In this document: piece by piece, positions 6,121-6,556 of the stretch
Numbering within the stretch: position 1 is the first letter of the stretch
Layout: each line of letters begins with the position of its first letter
Assembly: GCA_043728315.1 (NCBI GenBank)
Contig: JAYTMT010000320.1
Coordinates: 1-6,556, forward strand
Reading direction: 5' to 3'
Origin: JAAFIP01 sp043728315
Lineage (GTDB): Bacteria; Pseudomonadota; Gammaproteobacteria; Burkholderiales; Burkholderiaceae_C
DNA length: 6,556 bases
Made by a program: the position numbers and the translations under genes
The notes under the pieces: generated by a model
The model's input: the letters and a program-made list of their open reading frames with translations, nothing else
What the model was told of the DNA's origin: nothing
The model's database searches: none

Positions 6121-6321
6121 GCGGCTAAGCGAGCGCTGTGCCAACGCGCAAACGGATCGCTGGCCCCTTCGGGGGAGCTTATTTTTTTGGGCAAATGGGG
6201 GGAGTGTTCATAACTCGCCCTGCGGGCTCAAACAGATGAACACTCTGATCCCCCATTTGCCCAAAAAAACAAGCCCAGCGCCCTGATTGTTTGCGCATTG
6301 GCACAGCACTCGCTTATCCGC
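6121..6321. repeat. Long imperfect inverted repeat (about 200 bp) at the left of repeat copy 2
   Basis: Outer arms 6121-6153 and 6289-6321 are complementary at 30 of 33 positions. Inner arms 6177-6211 and 6236-6274 are complementary apart from one mismatch and an extra four bases on the right (6246-6249). The inner arms include seven T facing seven A and GGGCAAATGGGG facing its complement. Between outer and inner arms, the left side has its own GC hairpin (6159-6178). The 24-base apical loop (6212-6235) holds CTCGCCCTGCGG, whose reverse complement recurs just outside the hairpin at 6318-6329. The short frames on each strand look alike (SER/SEC-CANAQT and FFWANGGS) because the arms mirror each other, and I do not call genes here. 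The bases from 6034 to 6120 hold nothing I can name. Confidence 0.85.
6159..6188 (+). terminator. Probable intrinsic terminator after the cNMP-binding gene
   Basis: The hairpin GCT-CCCC / GGGG-AGC (6159-6178), with a TTC loop and a small internal bulge, is followed directly by TTATTTTTTT (6179-6188). That is the layout of a Rho-independent terminator on the plus strand. It begins 125 bp after the stop codon of the gene at 5434-6033 and lies inside the left arm of the long inverted repeat. The whole-arm fold could compete with it. Confidence 0.5.
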
Positions 6322-6556
6322 AGGGCGAGGTGGTTGTAGGGAACGGTTAGAAAACTGCTCAGTTTCTGGGTCAACAGCATGCTGGCGTGCTGTTTCACGC
6401 TTAGATTTGCACTTTTCATGAAAAATAGTGGCAATGTCAGCGTCATATGGTCATACTATGCTACGTTGTATATAGCATGCGGCACTCAAAGAGTAACATG
6501 CCATCTGTATTAAAACCTCAATGCGAGCATAGCCCGAGCAGCGTTTTGGGTATCCC
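6311..6556 (+). repeat. Interspersed repeat element, copy 2 (3' part outside window)
   Basis: This copy aligns to 1-246 without gaps (36 mismatches). It begins at the outer base of the long hairpin 6121-6321 and ends in the window with the start of the second hairpin arm (from about 6532), which is complete in copy 1 at 222-310. The full element inferred from both copies is a 200-bp hairpin, a core of about 200 bp, and a 90-bp hairpin, roughly 500 bp in all. No transposase or convincing reading frame is visible. The 72-codon minus-strand frame that crosses it (about 6228-6446) is not preserved in copy 1. Confidence 0.85.

Noticed and set aside
6095..6286. 63-codon plus-strand frame in the long hairpin
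   Set aside because: Its peptide resembles the minus-strand frame of the opposite arm simply because the arms are inverted copies; no ribosome binding site or known domain was seen.
6228..6446. 72-codon minus-strand frame overlapping repeat copy 2
   Set aside because: The same frame in copy 1 contains a TAG (near 81-83) and most differences between copies are non-synonymous, so it does not behave as coding sequence.
1..6556. Composite transposon bounded by the two repeats, or a defence or CRISPR system
   Set aside because: No transposase, integrase, nuclease or spaced short repeats; the enclosed genes have native-looking composition and housekeeping functions.

Overview
The window looks like ordinary chromosome from a betaproteobacterium, most likely Burkholderiales and probably Comamonadaceae-like. 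This rests on moderately high GC, a cobalamin-dependent methionine synthase lacking the homocysteine domain (common in that order), an S-adenosylhomocysteine (SAH) riboswitch ahead of it, and the general character of the proteins. The placement is an inference from memory of these families, not from a search.

Layout, left to right. Positions 1-363 contain no gene. They hold one copy of a repeat element (1-246), a strong 28-bp-arm inverted repeat at its right side (222-310) and a short tandem duplication (315-341). On the minus strand, 364-1206 encodes a membrane-anchored glycine-zipper protein. A 166-bp divergent spacer follows. On the plus strand, 1373-2398 encodes a LacI-family regulator most like the gluconate repressor GntR. 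It runs tail to tail, with a 4-bp gap, into metH (minus strand, 2403-5258). MetH carries folate, cobalamin and reactivation domains but no homocysteine-binding domain. Its leader (5259-5389) is an SAH riboswitch followed by a hairpin that can mask the ribosome binding site. Divergently, 5434-6033 encodes a stand-alone cyclic-nucleotide-binding domain protein. Positions 6034-6556 are gene-free: a probable terminator, a long imperfect hairpin (6121-6321) and a second copy of the repeat (6311-6556), which runs off the window.

The best-understood unit is metH with its riboswitch. SAH, the product of S-adenosylmethionine-dependent methylation, should switch on the enzyme that regenerates methionine from homocysteine. 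The leader suggests translational control: the 3' strand of the riboswitch pseudoknot also complements the Shine-Dalgarno region. The other genes have no obvious functional link to metH.

The least explained part is the repeat. Its two visible copies align without gaps over 246 bp at about 85% identity (36 mismatches by hand count), lie about 6.3 kb apart in the same orientation, and show no convincing coding potential. They are bounded by long hairpins. The element may be a non-autonomous mobile element or a structured RNA; I do not recognise it.
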